Source of the DNA: Rhodococcus_F sp040656415 | Lineage (GTDB): Bacteria > Actinomycetota > Actinomycetes > Mycobacteriales > Mycobacteriaceae | DNA: 64,000 bases | Direction: 5' to 3' | Assembly: GCF_040656415.1 (NCBI RefSeq) | Contig: NZ_JBFAMC010000005.1 | Span: forward strand, 62,001-126,000 | Shown here: piece after piece, positions 24,255 to 32,005 of the stretch | Numbering within the stretch: the first letter of the stretch is position 1 | How the letters are laid out: the number at the start of each line of letters is the position of its first letter | Program-made: the position numbers and the translations under genes | The notes under the pieces: generated by a model | The model's database searches: none | What the model was told of the DNA's origin: nothing | Seen by the model: only the letters and a program-made list of their open reading frames with translations

Positions 24255-25513
24255 GCCCAACCGTGACTTCCGCCTCGCCCAGTGGGAAACAATTCCCCAA
24301 CATCGTCGTCACCAGCCTCGCGGCCACGACGTCGATCGCCGGTGACGTGGATGGCACGTGGAAGGGCCTGTTGGCCGGAGAGAGCGGCATCGACACCCTT
24401 CACGATCCGTTCGTCACTAAGAACGAACTGCCGGTGAAGATCGGTGGCCACCTCAAGGTGTCCCCCGACGAGTTCCTGAAGCGGGTCGAGATCCGCCGGA
24501 TGAGTTTCGTCGAACGGTTGGCGCTCGTTCTGGGCCGTCAGGTCTGGGAGAACGCCGGTAAGCCGGAAGTCGACGGCGACCGTCTCGGCGTCGTGATCGG
24601 CACCGGCCTCGGTGGTGGGGAAGCCCTCATCGAGGCCGTGGACAACATGAAGAAGGGTGGATACCGCAAGGTGTCACCCTTCGCCGTTCAGATGGTGATG
24701 CCCAATGGGCCGTCGGCCACGGTTGGGCTCGAGCTCGGAGCGCGCGCCGGGGTGATCACTCCGGTCTCGGCCTGCTCTTCGGGTTCGGAGGCCATTGCCC
24801 ATGCCTACCGCATGCTCATCATGGGTGATGCCGACATCATCGTCGCAGGCGGTGTCGAGGGGTTCCTCGACTCCGTGCCAATCGCAAGCTTCGCCATGAT
24901 GCGCGCGTTGAGTACACGCAACGATGATCCGAAGGCGGCGTCACGACCCTTCGACAGGGATCGCGACGGCTTCGTGTTCGGTGAGGCCGGTGCCTTGATG
25001 GTTCTCGAGACCGAGGAGCACGCCAAGGCTCGCGGTGCCACGATCCACGCTCGGGTAATGGGCGCGGGCATCACCTCCGACGGCTTCCACATCGTCGCGC
25101 CTGATCCCTCTGGGGCCGGCGCTGCGCGGGCCATGACGAGGGCAATCGAAAGTGCTGGACTGACCAAGAAGGACATCCAGCACATCAACGCGCACGCCAC
25201 AGCTACTCCTATCGGTGACACAGCGGAGGCGAACGCCATCAACGTTGCCGTCGGCAACCATGCCTCGGTATACGCACCGAAGTCCGCGTTGGGGCATTCG
25301 ATCGGTGCCGTAGGGGCGCTCGAGGCGGTAGTCACGGTCCTGACTCTGCGTGACGGAGCAATTCCGCCCACGCTGAATCTCGACAATCAGGATCCAGAGA
25401 TCGATCTGGATGTCGTCAAGGGCGAAGCCCGATACGGCGAGGTCGATTTCGCGATCAACAACTCGTTTGGTTTCGGTGGGCACAATGTCGCGCTCGCCTT
25501 CGGCCGAGCCTGA
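24251..25513 (+). CDS. kasA: Beta-ketoacyl-ACP synthase KasA
   Basis: 420-residue condensing enzyme of FAS-II that elongates acyl-AcpM with malonyl-AcpM. Catalytic triad Cys-His-His: C175 in PVSACSSGSEA, H315 in HINAHATATP, H349 in KSALGHSIGA; the GFGGHN glycine loop lies at the C-terminus. Two GTG starts are possible, 24251 (coupled to the acpM stop) and 24263; the first is kept. In mycobacteria a second synthase, kasB, follows; here the next gene is accD6, so a single KAS serves this operon. Confidence 0.94.
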   Translation: MSPTVTSASPSGKQFPNIVVTSLAATTSIAGDVDGTWKGLLAGESGIDTLHDPFVTKNELPVKIGGHLKVSPDEFLKRVEIRRMSFVERLALVLGRQVWENAGKPEVDGDRLGVVIGTGLGGGEALIEAVDNMKKGGYRKVSPFAVQMVMPNGPSATVGLELGARAGVITPVSACSSGSEAIAHAYRMLIMGDADIIVAGGVEGFLDSVPIASFAMMRALSTRNDDPKAASRPFDRDRDGFVFGEAGALMVLETEEHAKARGATIHARVMGAGITSDGFHIVAPDPSGAGAARAMTRAIESAGLTKKDIQHINAHATATPIGDTAEANAINVAVGNHASVYAPKSALGHSIGAVGALEAVVTVLTLRDGAIPPTLNLDNQDPEIDLDVVKGEARYGEVDFAINNSFGFGGHNVALAFGRA

Positions 25514-25594
25514 CAGCCGGTCGTCCTAGATCGGGGGTGGGGGCCCCTGCATTGAGGTCTCCACCCATCGATAGCCCGCTACATGGAGGACGCG

Positions 25595-27028
25595 ATGACA
25601 ATCCTGGCACCTTCGACAAAGTCTGATTCGTCGATCGACCCGCGCGATCCCCTTGCCCGCCTGGCCAAGCTATTCGACGCCGGAACTGTCGCCCCACTCC
25701 ACCCGCGTGACAAGTCCGGTGTTCTGGCCGCGGTCGGCAACATCGACGGTGTCCGCACGATCGCCTACTGCTCCGATGCCACCGTCATGGGTGGCGCAAT
25801 GGGCGTCGAGGGTTGCAAGCACATCGTGGCGGCGATCGACATTGCCCTAGAGGAGGACGCCCCCATCGTCGGGCTCTGGCACTCGGGCGGCGCTCGTCTC
25901 GCCGAAGGAGTTGAGGCACTGCACGCTGTCGGCATGGTCTTCGAGGCCATGGTCCGTGCGTCCGGTCGCATCCCGCAGATTTCCGTCGTCCTCGGATTCG
26001 CCGCCGGCGGTGCGGCATACGGACCCGCACTGACCGATATCGTCATCATGGCTCCCGAAGCCCGTGTCTTCGTAACCGGACCCGACGTGGTCCGCAGCGT
26101 CACGGGCGAGCAGGTCGACATGCTGTCGCTCGGCGGTCCTGACACCCACTCCAAGAAGTCGGGCGTCGCGCACATCGCCGCCCACGATGAGGACGACGCG
26201 CTGCATCGGGCACGCCGACTGGTATCGATGTTCTGCGAACAGGGCGAATTCAACCAGTCTGCCGCACAGCACGGCGACACCGATCTCCGTGCCCTCATGC
26301 CTGAGTCGGCCAAGCGTGCCTACGATGTGCGCCCGATCGTCCACGAACTGCTCGACAACGTCGAAGGCGAGTCGAGTTTCGAAGAACTGCAGGGTAACTA
26401 CGCCCGCAGCATCGTCACCGGTCTCGGTCGCCTCGGCGGTCGCACCGTCGGCGTGATCGCCAACAACCCGCTCCGGCTCGGGGGTTGCCTCAACTCCGAG
26501 AGTGCCGAGAAGTCGGCTCGCTTCGTCCGCCTGTGCAACGCGTTCGGGATTCCACTCGTGGTACTCGTGGACGTCCCCGGATACCTGCCCGGCGTAAGCA
26601 TGGAATGGGAAGGCGTGGTTCGCCGCGGGGCCAAGCTGCTCCATGCATTCGCCGAAGCCACAGTTCCTCGCGTCACCGTCGTGACCCGAAAGATATACGG
26701 CGGCGCCTATATCGCCATGAACTCCCGCGCTCTCGGCGCCACCGCTGTCTACGCTTGGCCCGGTGCCGAGGTCGCCGTGATGGGCGCCAAGGCCGCCGTC
26801 GGCATCCTGCACAAGCGCGCCCTCGCGGCCGCACCCGAAGAAGAACGTGAGGCGCTGCACGAACGTCTCGCAGTCGAGCACGAGAGCATCGCCGGCGGAG
26901 TCGACCGCGCCGTCGCAATCGGCGTGGTGGACGAGGAAATCGACCCGTCGAAGACTCGCAGCGTCGTAGCCGCCGCTCTCGCAGCAGCACCCGCTCGACG
27001 TGGCAATCACAAGAACATTCCGCTGTGA
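25595..27028 (+). CDS. accD6: Acyl-CoA carboxylase beta subunit AccD6
   Basis: 477-residue carboxyltransferase subunit that transfers CO2 from biotin to acetyl/propionyl-CoA, giving malonyl-CoA for FAS. Two crotonase-like halves are visible: the N half with VMGGAMGVEGCKH, GLWHSGGARLAEG and GFAAGGAAYGPAL, and the C half with VDVPGYLPGV, GGAYIAMNSR and PGAEVAVMGAKAAV. ATG at 25595 is preferred over ATG 25583 because GGAGG lies between them at the right distance from the second. It is 81 bases after kasA; a 10-bp hairpin follows. Confidence 0.94.
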   Translation: MTILAPSTKSDSSIDPRDPLARLAKLFDAGTVAPLHPRDKSGVLAAVGNIDGVRTIAYCSDATVMGGAMGVEGCKHIVAAIDIALEEDAPIVGLWHSGGARLAEGVEALHAVGMVFEAMVRASGRIPQISVVLGFAAGGAAYGPALTDIVIMAPEARVFVTGPDVVRSVTGEQVDMLSLGGPDTHSKKSGVAHIAAHDEDDALHRARRLVSMFCEQGEFNQSAAQHGDTDLRALMPESAKRAYDVRPIVHELLDNVEGESSFEELQGNYARSIVTGLGRLGGRTVGVIANNPLRLGGCLNSESAEKSARFVRLCNAFGIPLVVLVDVPGYLPGVSMEWEGVVRRGAKLLHAFAEATVPRVTVVTRKIYGGAYIAMNSRALGATAVYAWPGAEVAVMGAKAAVGILHKRALAAAPEEEREALHERLAVEHESIAGGVDRAVAIGVVDEEIDPSKTRSVVAAALAAAPARRGNHKNIPL

Positions 27029-27073
27029 TCGATCTGCGTCCCGCTGGGAACGCCTTCACAACGGGGCTCTCGA

Positions 27074-27099
27074 CTTCGGCGGCACCGCGGCCGCCGAAG
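27074..27099 (+). terminator. Hairpin between convergent accD6 and DUF3145 genes
   Basis: CTTCGGCGGC and GCCGCCGAAG form a perfect 10-bp stem with a 6-nt loop, 46 bases after the accD6 stop and 19 before the stop of the opposite gene. Probably a bidirectional terminator, though no U tract is present. Confidence 0.55.
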
Positions 27100-27117
27100 G
27101 ATGAGCGGATCCGCTAG

Positions 27118-27627
27118 TCAGCCAACGTCTCGACGCAACCAGGTGACCTCAGCGCCTTCGCCGCCGCTACGGAAGGGCTCCAGGGCCTCGTCCCAGGCGG
27201 TTCCGAGCGCGTTGTCGATTTCAGTCGCGATATCGCCTTCTGCCTGCATCAGCGCCCTCAGGCGCATCTCGCCGAGAATGACGTCACCGTTGGCGCTCGT
27301 CGAGCCGCGCCAAAGGCCCATTCCGGGAACGTAGCTGTACCTTTCGCCGTCAACACCGTCGCTGGCGTCCTCGGTGATCTCGAAGCGCAACATCGGCCAC
27401 GGGCGGAGGGCGTTGACCAGCCTCGCAGCTGTCCCGACAGGGCCTGCCCAATTCGTGGTCGCTCGCATGACGCCGGCAGAGGCCGGCTGCGAGGTCCACT
27501 TGAGGTTGGCCCGGCAATTCAAGGCCGAAGTAAGTGCCCATTCGATATGGGGGCACAGCGCAGACGGCGACGAGTGGATGTATGCAACACCAGTCGTCGC
27601 GTCCGCGAACTGATTCAATGCTTGCAC
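27118..27627 (-). CDS. DUF3145 family protein
   Basis: 169-residue soluble protein of the actinobacterial DUF3145 family. Recognisable blocks are VAYIHSSPSALCPHIEWAL, LRFEITEDASDGVDGERY and GMGLWRGSTSANGDVILGE, rich in aromatic and acidic residues. GTG start at 27627 (MQALNQFAD). It ends convergent to accD6, where members of this family are commonly found next to acyl-CoA metabolism genes. The function is unknown. Confidence 0.82.
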   Translation of the reverse strand: MQALNQFADATTGVAYIHSSPSALCPHIEWALTSALNCRANLKWTSQPASAGVMRATTNWAGPVGTAARLVNALRPWPMLRFEITEDASDGVDGERYSYVPGMGLWRGSTSANGDVILGEMRLRALMQAEGDIATEIDNALGTAWDEALEPFRSGGEGAEVTWLRRDVG

Positions 27628-27766
27628 TCGAGCCTCCTGCTTCGACGAGGGACGTCTTCCCCAACGACCTCGAGCGATGCAGTCAGCAGGCTCGGTTGAC
27701 AGTGTGCCTTGTGTTACATGTGTTGCGCCAGTGATTTGAAGAAATCAGTGTGAAATAAACCTGAGA

Positions 27767-28585
27767 TCATTCCTGGCGTTCCGCGAGAATACCGTCGCTC
27801 AACTCGGTCCATAGTGGTTTTGCCCAGTCGCCGAACTCCCGGTCCGTCAGCGTGACACATGCCAGGCCGGCAACCGGATCGACCCACAGGAACGTGCCCG
27901 ACTGGCCGAAATGACCGAAGGTCTGCGACGAATTACGTAGGCCCGTCCAATGCGGACTCTTCGCCGAGCGAATCTCGAAGCCAAGGCCCCAGTCGTTCGG
28001 ACGCTGGGAGCCGTATCCGGGCAGAATCCCGGCCAGACCGGGAAATTGTACCGATGTGGCATCCGCGAACATCCGAGACGAAATGAGCGCCGGATTGAAC
28101 AGTTCAGCAACGAAACGGCCGAGATCGCTCGCCGAGGATCGTGCGCCGTGACCAGCTGGACCCACCAGCGCCGACGCACCCATCGAAAGCGGCGTGAAGA
28201 CAGCTTCGGCGAGATAGTCGGCGAATTCGATCGACGTCTCGGCCACAAGGAAGTCGGCGAGCACCTCGTAGCCCGCACTCGAGTAGATCCGCTTGAGTCC
28301 GGGCGCCGTCTGCACACGGTTGACGCCGAACGCGAGCCCCGACGCGTGTGCCAGCAGATGCCGTACGGTCGAGCCTTCGGGACCAGCAGGTTGGTCGAGC
28401 TCGACGGCGCCTTCCTCGGCTGCCACCAGGACGGCGTAAGCGCACAGCAGCTTCGTCACCGACGCCAGCGGGAAAACACGCTGCTGGTCGCCGTACTCAC
28501 CGATGACTCCGTCCTCACGCGACAGAACCACCGCCGCCGCGTTGTCCACCGGCCACCCGGCAATCCGCTCTAGACTCTGCACCAA
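27767..28585 (-). CDS. Serine hydrolase of the beta-lactamase/EstB family
   Basis: 272-residue penicillin-binding-like serine hydrolase without an evident signal peptide. The SxxK motif is S42-VTK45 in FPLASVTKLL; the second motif is Y101-SS in RIYSSAGYE; the third is HFGQSGT near residue 235, replacing the KTG triad. This pattern is usual for esterases and DD-peptidase-like enzymes of class C shape rather than true beta-lactamases. It lies between DUF3145 and the alcohol dehydrogenase on the same strand, with no functional clue from the neighbours. Confidence 0.8.
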   Translation of the reverse strand: MVQSLERIAGWPVDNAAAVVLSREDGVIGEYGDQQRVFPLASVTKLLCAYAVLVAAEEGAVELDQPAGPEGSTVRHLLAHASGLAFGVNRVQTAPGLKRIYSSAGYEVLADFLVAETSIEFADYLAEAVFTPLSMGASALVGPAGHGARSSASDLGRFVAELFNPALISSRMFADATSVQFPGLAGILPGYGSQRPNDWGLGFEIRSAKSPHWTGLRNSSQTFGHFGQSGTFLWVDPVAGLACVTLTDREFGDWAKPLWTELSDGILAERQE

Positions 28586-28627
28586 GTCAGACTACGAGGG
28601 CCGGCGGCGGTGAGCTTCAGCGAGTCC

Positions 28628-29755
28628 TCACCAGTCTGCTTCGGTGTACCGGACGACGCCGCGAATGTTCTTGCCGTCGAGCATGTCCTGGTACCCGTCG
28701 TTGATGCCCTCCAGGTTGTATGTACGAGTGACCATGTCGTCGAGGTTCAACTGTCCGGACTTGTACATGGCCAGCAGGTTCGGGATCTCTACCCGAGCAT
28801 TTCCACCACCGAAGATGGTGCCCTTCAGATCCTTCTGCAGCATGGAGAAAAGGAACAGGTTCAACTTGACGTCCATGTCGGTCATCGAACCCATGGCGGT
28901 GACGACGCAGATGCCGAACTTGCTGGTGAGCAGCATGGCCTCTTCGACATATTCGCCGTGCATCTCCCCGACCGTGATGATCGACTTCTGTGCCATCAGA
29001 CCATTCGTAAGAGACATGATCGGCTCGATTGCGGCGGCGGCGCTCTCGAAGGCATGCGTAGCCCCGAACTTCAACGCCTGCTCCCGCTTCCACGGCACAG
29101 GGTCGATGGCAAAGATCTGGCGGGCCCCGGACGCAACCGCGCCCTGCAGCGCACTCATTCCGACGCCGCCGACACCCATGATCACGACAGACTCGCCCGG
29201 CTTCACTTCGGCCATTCGCGTCGCCGAACCCCAACCGGTGGGTACGCCGCAGCCGACTAGAGCGGCGACTTCGAATGGGACGTCTTTGTCGATCTTCACG
29301 ACCGAGGTCTCGTGCACGACCATGTACGGCGAGAACGTACCGAGCAGGCACATCGGGATCACGTTCTCACCGCGCGCATGGATTCGGAACGTGCCGTCAC
29401 TGATGGCCAAACCGTTCAGCAACCCCATGCCGAGATCACACAGGTTCTGGTGTCCTGCCGAACACGCCGGACACCTGCCACAGGCGGGGACGTACGAGAG
29501 CACCACGTGATCGCCGACCTCGAGGTCTTTCACCTCGGGACCCACCTTCGTGATCACTCCGGACCCTTCGTGGCCACCCATCACCGGGAAGGATGGCATG
29601 GGCGTCGCCCCTGTGACGATGTGATGGTCGGAGTGGCACATTCCGGCGGCTTCCATGCGAATCTGAACCTCACCCGCAACTGGTTCACCGATCTCGATTT
29701 CCTCGACCGACCACGGTTCGTTCAGGCCCCACAGGATCGCACCTTTGGTCTTCAT
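28628..29755 (-). CDS. NDMA-dependent (mycofactocin-type) zinc alcohol dehydrogenase
   Basis: 375-residue medium-chain dehydrogenase. Catalytic zinc ligands are in AAGMCHSDHH and GGHEGSG; structural zinc cysteines in ACGRCPACSAGHQNLCD; the Rossmann motif is MGVGGVGMSALQG. The sequence GLAISDGTFRIH and the C-terminal GGGNARVEIPNL block are typical of the NDMA-dependent alcohol dehydrogenases of Rhodococcus and mycobacteria, whose NAD stays bound and is re-oxidised through mycofactocin. Mycofactocin genes are not in this window. The substrate may be an aliphatic alcohol. Confidence 0.88.
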   Translation of the reverse strand: MKTKGAILWGLNEPWSVEEIEIGEPVAGEVQIRMEAAGMCHSDHHIVTGATPMPSFPVMGGHEGSGVITKVGPEVKDLEVGDHVVLSYVPACGRCPACSAGHQNLCDLGMGLLNGLAISDGTFRIHARGENVIPMCLLGTFSPYMVVHETSVVKIDKDVPFEVAALVGCGVPTGWGSATRMAEVKPGESVVIMGVGGVGMSALQGAVASGARQIFAIDPVPWKREQALKFGATHAFESAAAAIEPIMSLTNGLMAQKSIITVGEMHGEYVEEAMLLTSKFGICVVTAMGSMTDMDVKLNLFLFSMLQKDLKGTIFGGGNARVEIPNLLAMYKSGQLNLDDMVTRTYNLEGINDGYQDMLDGKNIRGVVRYTEADW

Positions 29756-30019
29756 GTGACTTCCAACCCTTCAGTCATGTCTGCATGTCTGCTGATGTGA
29801 CCATAGACACAAACGGTCTGGATTGGAACATGTTCTACCGAATCGCGTCGGAGGAATCCGGAACCGCTACTCGGGAACGTCCCGGAAACCATGGATCGGA
29901 TGAGTGACGACGAACGGTCGTGCTTCATCACGAGTTGATGGCTGCGCACAGTTGCGGGACCAGGCGGGTCCGCGCCCCGGCGGGTCGTGTCGATCCGGAT
30001 AGGTTGTCCGCAATTCCCG

Positions 30020-30136
30020 TATAGTCCGCACCGGCGAGGGAGACCAGTCGGTTTCTTGTTTGTGCCCTGCGGGCGGTGCGCCCGCAGAGATGTCGTGCAT
30101 ATCCATCTCCTCTTTGGTCGAAGGAGTCCGATCACG
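30020..30136 (+). promoter_or_regulatory. Structured leader of YVTN gene 1 with ribosome-binding-site hairpin
   Basis: A TATAGT -10-like box at 30020 is followed by about 110 nt of untranslated leader. Hairpin A: CTGCGGGCG (30067-30075) with CGCCCGCAG (30079-30087). Hairpin B: CTCCT (30107-30111) can pair with AGGAG (30122-30126), which is the ribosome-binding site of the ATG at 30137. The same two hairpins occur in YVTN gene 2 with different stem bases in A. The rest of 29756-30019 shows no gene. Confidence 0.55.
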
Positions 30137-31486
30137 ATGCCTCACAACGCTATTGACCTGTTTTTCTCTGGGCGTGACGCCGGAGCAGGCCCCCGAATCC
30201 GACGACGGCGCACGGCGGGATTCGTCGCCACCCTCGCCGCGGGACTCACGCTCACGGCCGCCCCGGTGGCGCAGGCCGACACCGTCGAGACCACGATCCC
30301 GGTCGGCGGGGAGTCGTTCGAGGTTGCGATCACCCCGGACGGAACCCACGCCTATGTCACGAACCCCTACGCCAGAAGGGTTTCGGTGATCGACACCATC
30401 ACCGACACCGTCACCGGCACAATCGAGGTCGGCGGCGGGCCGTACGGGGTCACGATCACCACTGACGGAACCCGCGCCTACGTCGCCAATACTTCCGACG
30501 ACACCCTTTCAGTGATCGACACCGCTACCGACACCGTCACCGACACCATCGACGTCGACCCCTTCCCGTTCACAATGTCGATCACCCCCGACGGAACCCG
30601 CGCCTACGTCACCCACCGCCTCGACCACACAGTGTCGGTGATCGACACCGCCACCAGGACCGTCACCGACACCATTGACGTCGGGCTCTACCCGTACGAC
30701 GTGGAGATGACCCCAGACGGTACCCACGCTTACGTCACCAACGAGGGCGACAATTCGGTGTCGGTGATCGAGACTGCAAGCAACACCGTCAAGACCACGG
30801 TCCCGGTCCCCGGGGCGCCGAACGGAGTGGCGATCAACCAGGACGGCACCAGTGCCTACGTCGCCAGCTACGACGCGGTGTCGGTAATCGACACCATCAC
30901 CGGCACAGTGACCGGCACCATCGACGTCGATGGTGGGCCGAACGACGTGGCGATCAACCCAGAAGGCACCCGCGCCTACGTCACCGACTCCGCCAACACG
31001 GTGTCGGTGATCGACACCATCACCGGCACAGTGACCGGCACTATCGACGTCGGCGGCAATCCGTCCGGGGTGGCGATCACACACGACGGCACCCGCGCCT
31101 ACGTCACCAACGAAGGCGGCGACACGGTGTCGGTGATCGCGATCGAGCGGGCACCGACCGTGGCCGGCACACCCCCGGCCGGTGCTGTCGGACAGCCCTA
31201 CGAATACGCCTTCACCCTCACCGGGCAGCCCGCCCCTGTCACCAAGCTCACCCTGGGTACCCTGCCCGACGGGCTGACCCTCAGTGGTGATGGTGTTCTG
31301 TCCGGTACCCCCACCACCGCAGGACAATTCGAGTTCACCGTCACCGCCGGCAACGGCATCGGCGACGACGCCAACCTGCCCGTCGTCCTCGACATCACCG
31401 AGGAGCCATCGGACGGGTCCTTGGGACTGCTCGGACCCTTGGGGTTGCTCGGGGCCTTGGGATCGCTCGTGTCCCTGGGGTCGTAG
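30137..31486 (+). CDS. Secreted seven-blade YVTN beta-propeller protein with Ig-like domain (copy 1)
   Basis: 449-residue exported protein. Residues 1-47 form a long signal peptide (RRRR then TAGFVATLAAGLTLTAAPVAQA, cleavage after AQA). Residues about 48-340 hold seven repeats of roughly 42 residues, each with a version of VAITPDGTRAYVTN and VSVIDT, the YVTN family signature; they should close into a seven-blade propeller. Residues about 342-425 form a putative Ig-like domain (GTPPAGAVGQPYEYAF to LPVVLDIT), then a Leu/Gly-rich tail. No LPXTG is seen. ATG 30137 is set by AGGAG and by similarity to copy 2. Role may be adhesive or structural; unproven. Confidence 0.87.
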   Translation: MPHNAIDLFFSGRDAGAGPRIRRRRTAGFVATLAAGLTLTAAPVAQADTVETTIPVGGESFEVAITPDGTHAYVTNPYARRVSVIDTITDTVTGTIEVGGGPYGVTITTDGTRAYVANTSDDTLSVIDTATDTVTDTIDVDPFPFTMSITPDGTRAYVTHRLDHTVSVIDTATRTVTDTIDVGLYPYDVEMTPDGTHAYVTNEGDNSVSVIETASNTVKTTVPVPGAPNGVAINQDGTSAYVASYDAVSVIDTITGTVTGTIDVDGGPNDVAINPEGTRAYVTDSANTVSVIDTITGTVTGTIDVGGNPSGVAITHDGTRAYVTNEGGDTVSVIAIERAPTVAGTPPAGAVGQPYEYAFTLTGQPAPVTKLTLGTLPDGLTLSGDGVLSGTPTTAGQFEFTVTAGNGIGDDANLPVVLDITEEPSDGSLGLLGPLGLLGALGSLVSLGS

Positions 31487-31525
31487 ATCCTGAGACGACG
31501 ACGCCCCCACCTCATCCGGCGGCTA

Positions 31526-31762
31526 CAAGTGTCGACGCAACACCTGTCGGTCTAGTTGGGGGTCAGTAGATCACGCAGGCGCTCGGCTGGAGAGTCCCAG
31601 CCGAGCGTCTTGCGTGGACGGCCGTTGAGTTCCCGAGTCGACGTACTCGAAATCCTCCGACCCGTACACGGACAGATCGACGCCCCTGGAAAAGTACTGG
31701 CACAGCATGCCGTTGGTGTTCTCGCTCGATCCCCGTTGGCACTGCGATGCCGGATCGCAGAG
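31526..31762 (-). pseudogene. IS30-family transposase remnant, frameshifted
   Basis: The minus strand encodes the C-terminus of an IS30-type transposase in two frames: CDPASQCQRGSSENTNGMLC and QYFSRGVDLSVYGSEDFEYV, then after a shift near 31630 ELNGRPRKTLGWDSPAERL with stop at 31552. NENTNGLLRQYFP and LNxRPRKTLGW are IS30 hallmarks. A sequence at 31526-31544 (CAAGTGTCGACGCAACACC) just beyond the stop resembles an IS30 terminal repeat. The N-terminal two thirds are absent. The rest of 31487-31890 shows nothing else. Confidence 0.75.
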
Positions 31763-31890
31763 GCGGCAAGGAACTGCCGGCTCAATGCCTCGAGCTCATC
31801 AGCTGAAAGCGATACCCGGTGGTCGCGGGGCCAGGCGCGTTCGTGCCCAAACGGGGCGTGTCGATGGGGTGTACCCCTACCCCCATCCCG

Positions 31891-32005
31891 TATAGTCTGC
31901 TCCTTGCACGGGGGACCATACGGTTTCTGTTTTCGCTCTGTGGGGGCAGCCGCAGAGGTGCCGTGCCATCCGTATCTCCTCATAGGTCGAAGGAGCCAGA
32001 TCACG
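31891..32005 (+). promoter_or_regulatory. Structured leader of YVTN gene 2 with ribosome-binding-site hairpin
   Basis: TATAGT at 31891 starts a 115-nt leader parallel to that of copy 1. Hairpin A: CTCTGTGG (31936-31943) with CCGCAGAG (31950-31957). Hairpin B: CTCCT (31976-31980) with AGGAG (31991-31995), the ribosome-binding site of ATG 32006, with the same 10-base loop and the same 10-base distance to the start codon as copy 1. Confidence 0.55.

Noticed and set aside
30509..31510. Long minus-strand frame opposite YVTN gene 1 (and 31877-33586 opposite gene 2)
   Set aside because: Its 'GDRHR/VDHRHR' repeats are a mirror of the propeller codons on the other strand; high-GC third positions create such long shadows.
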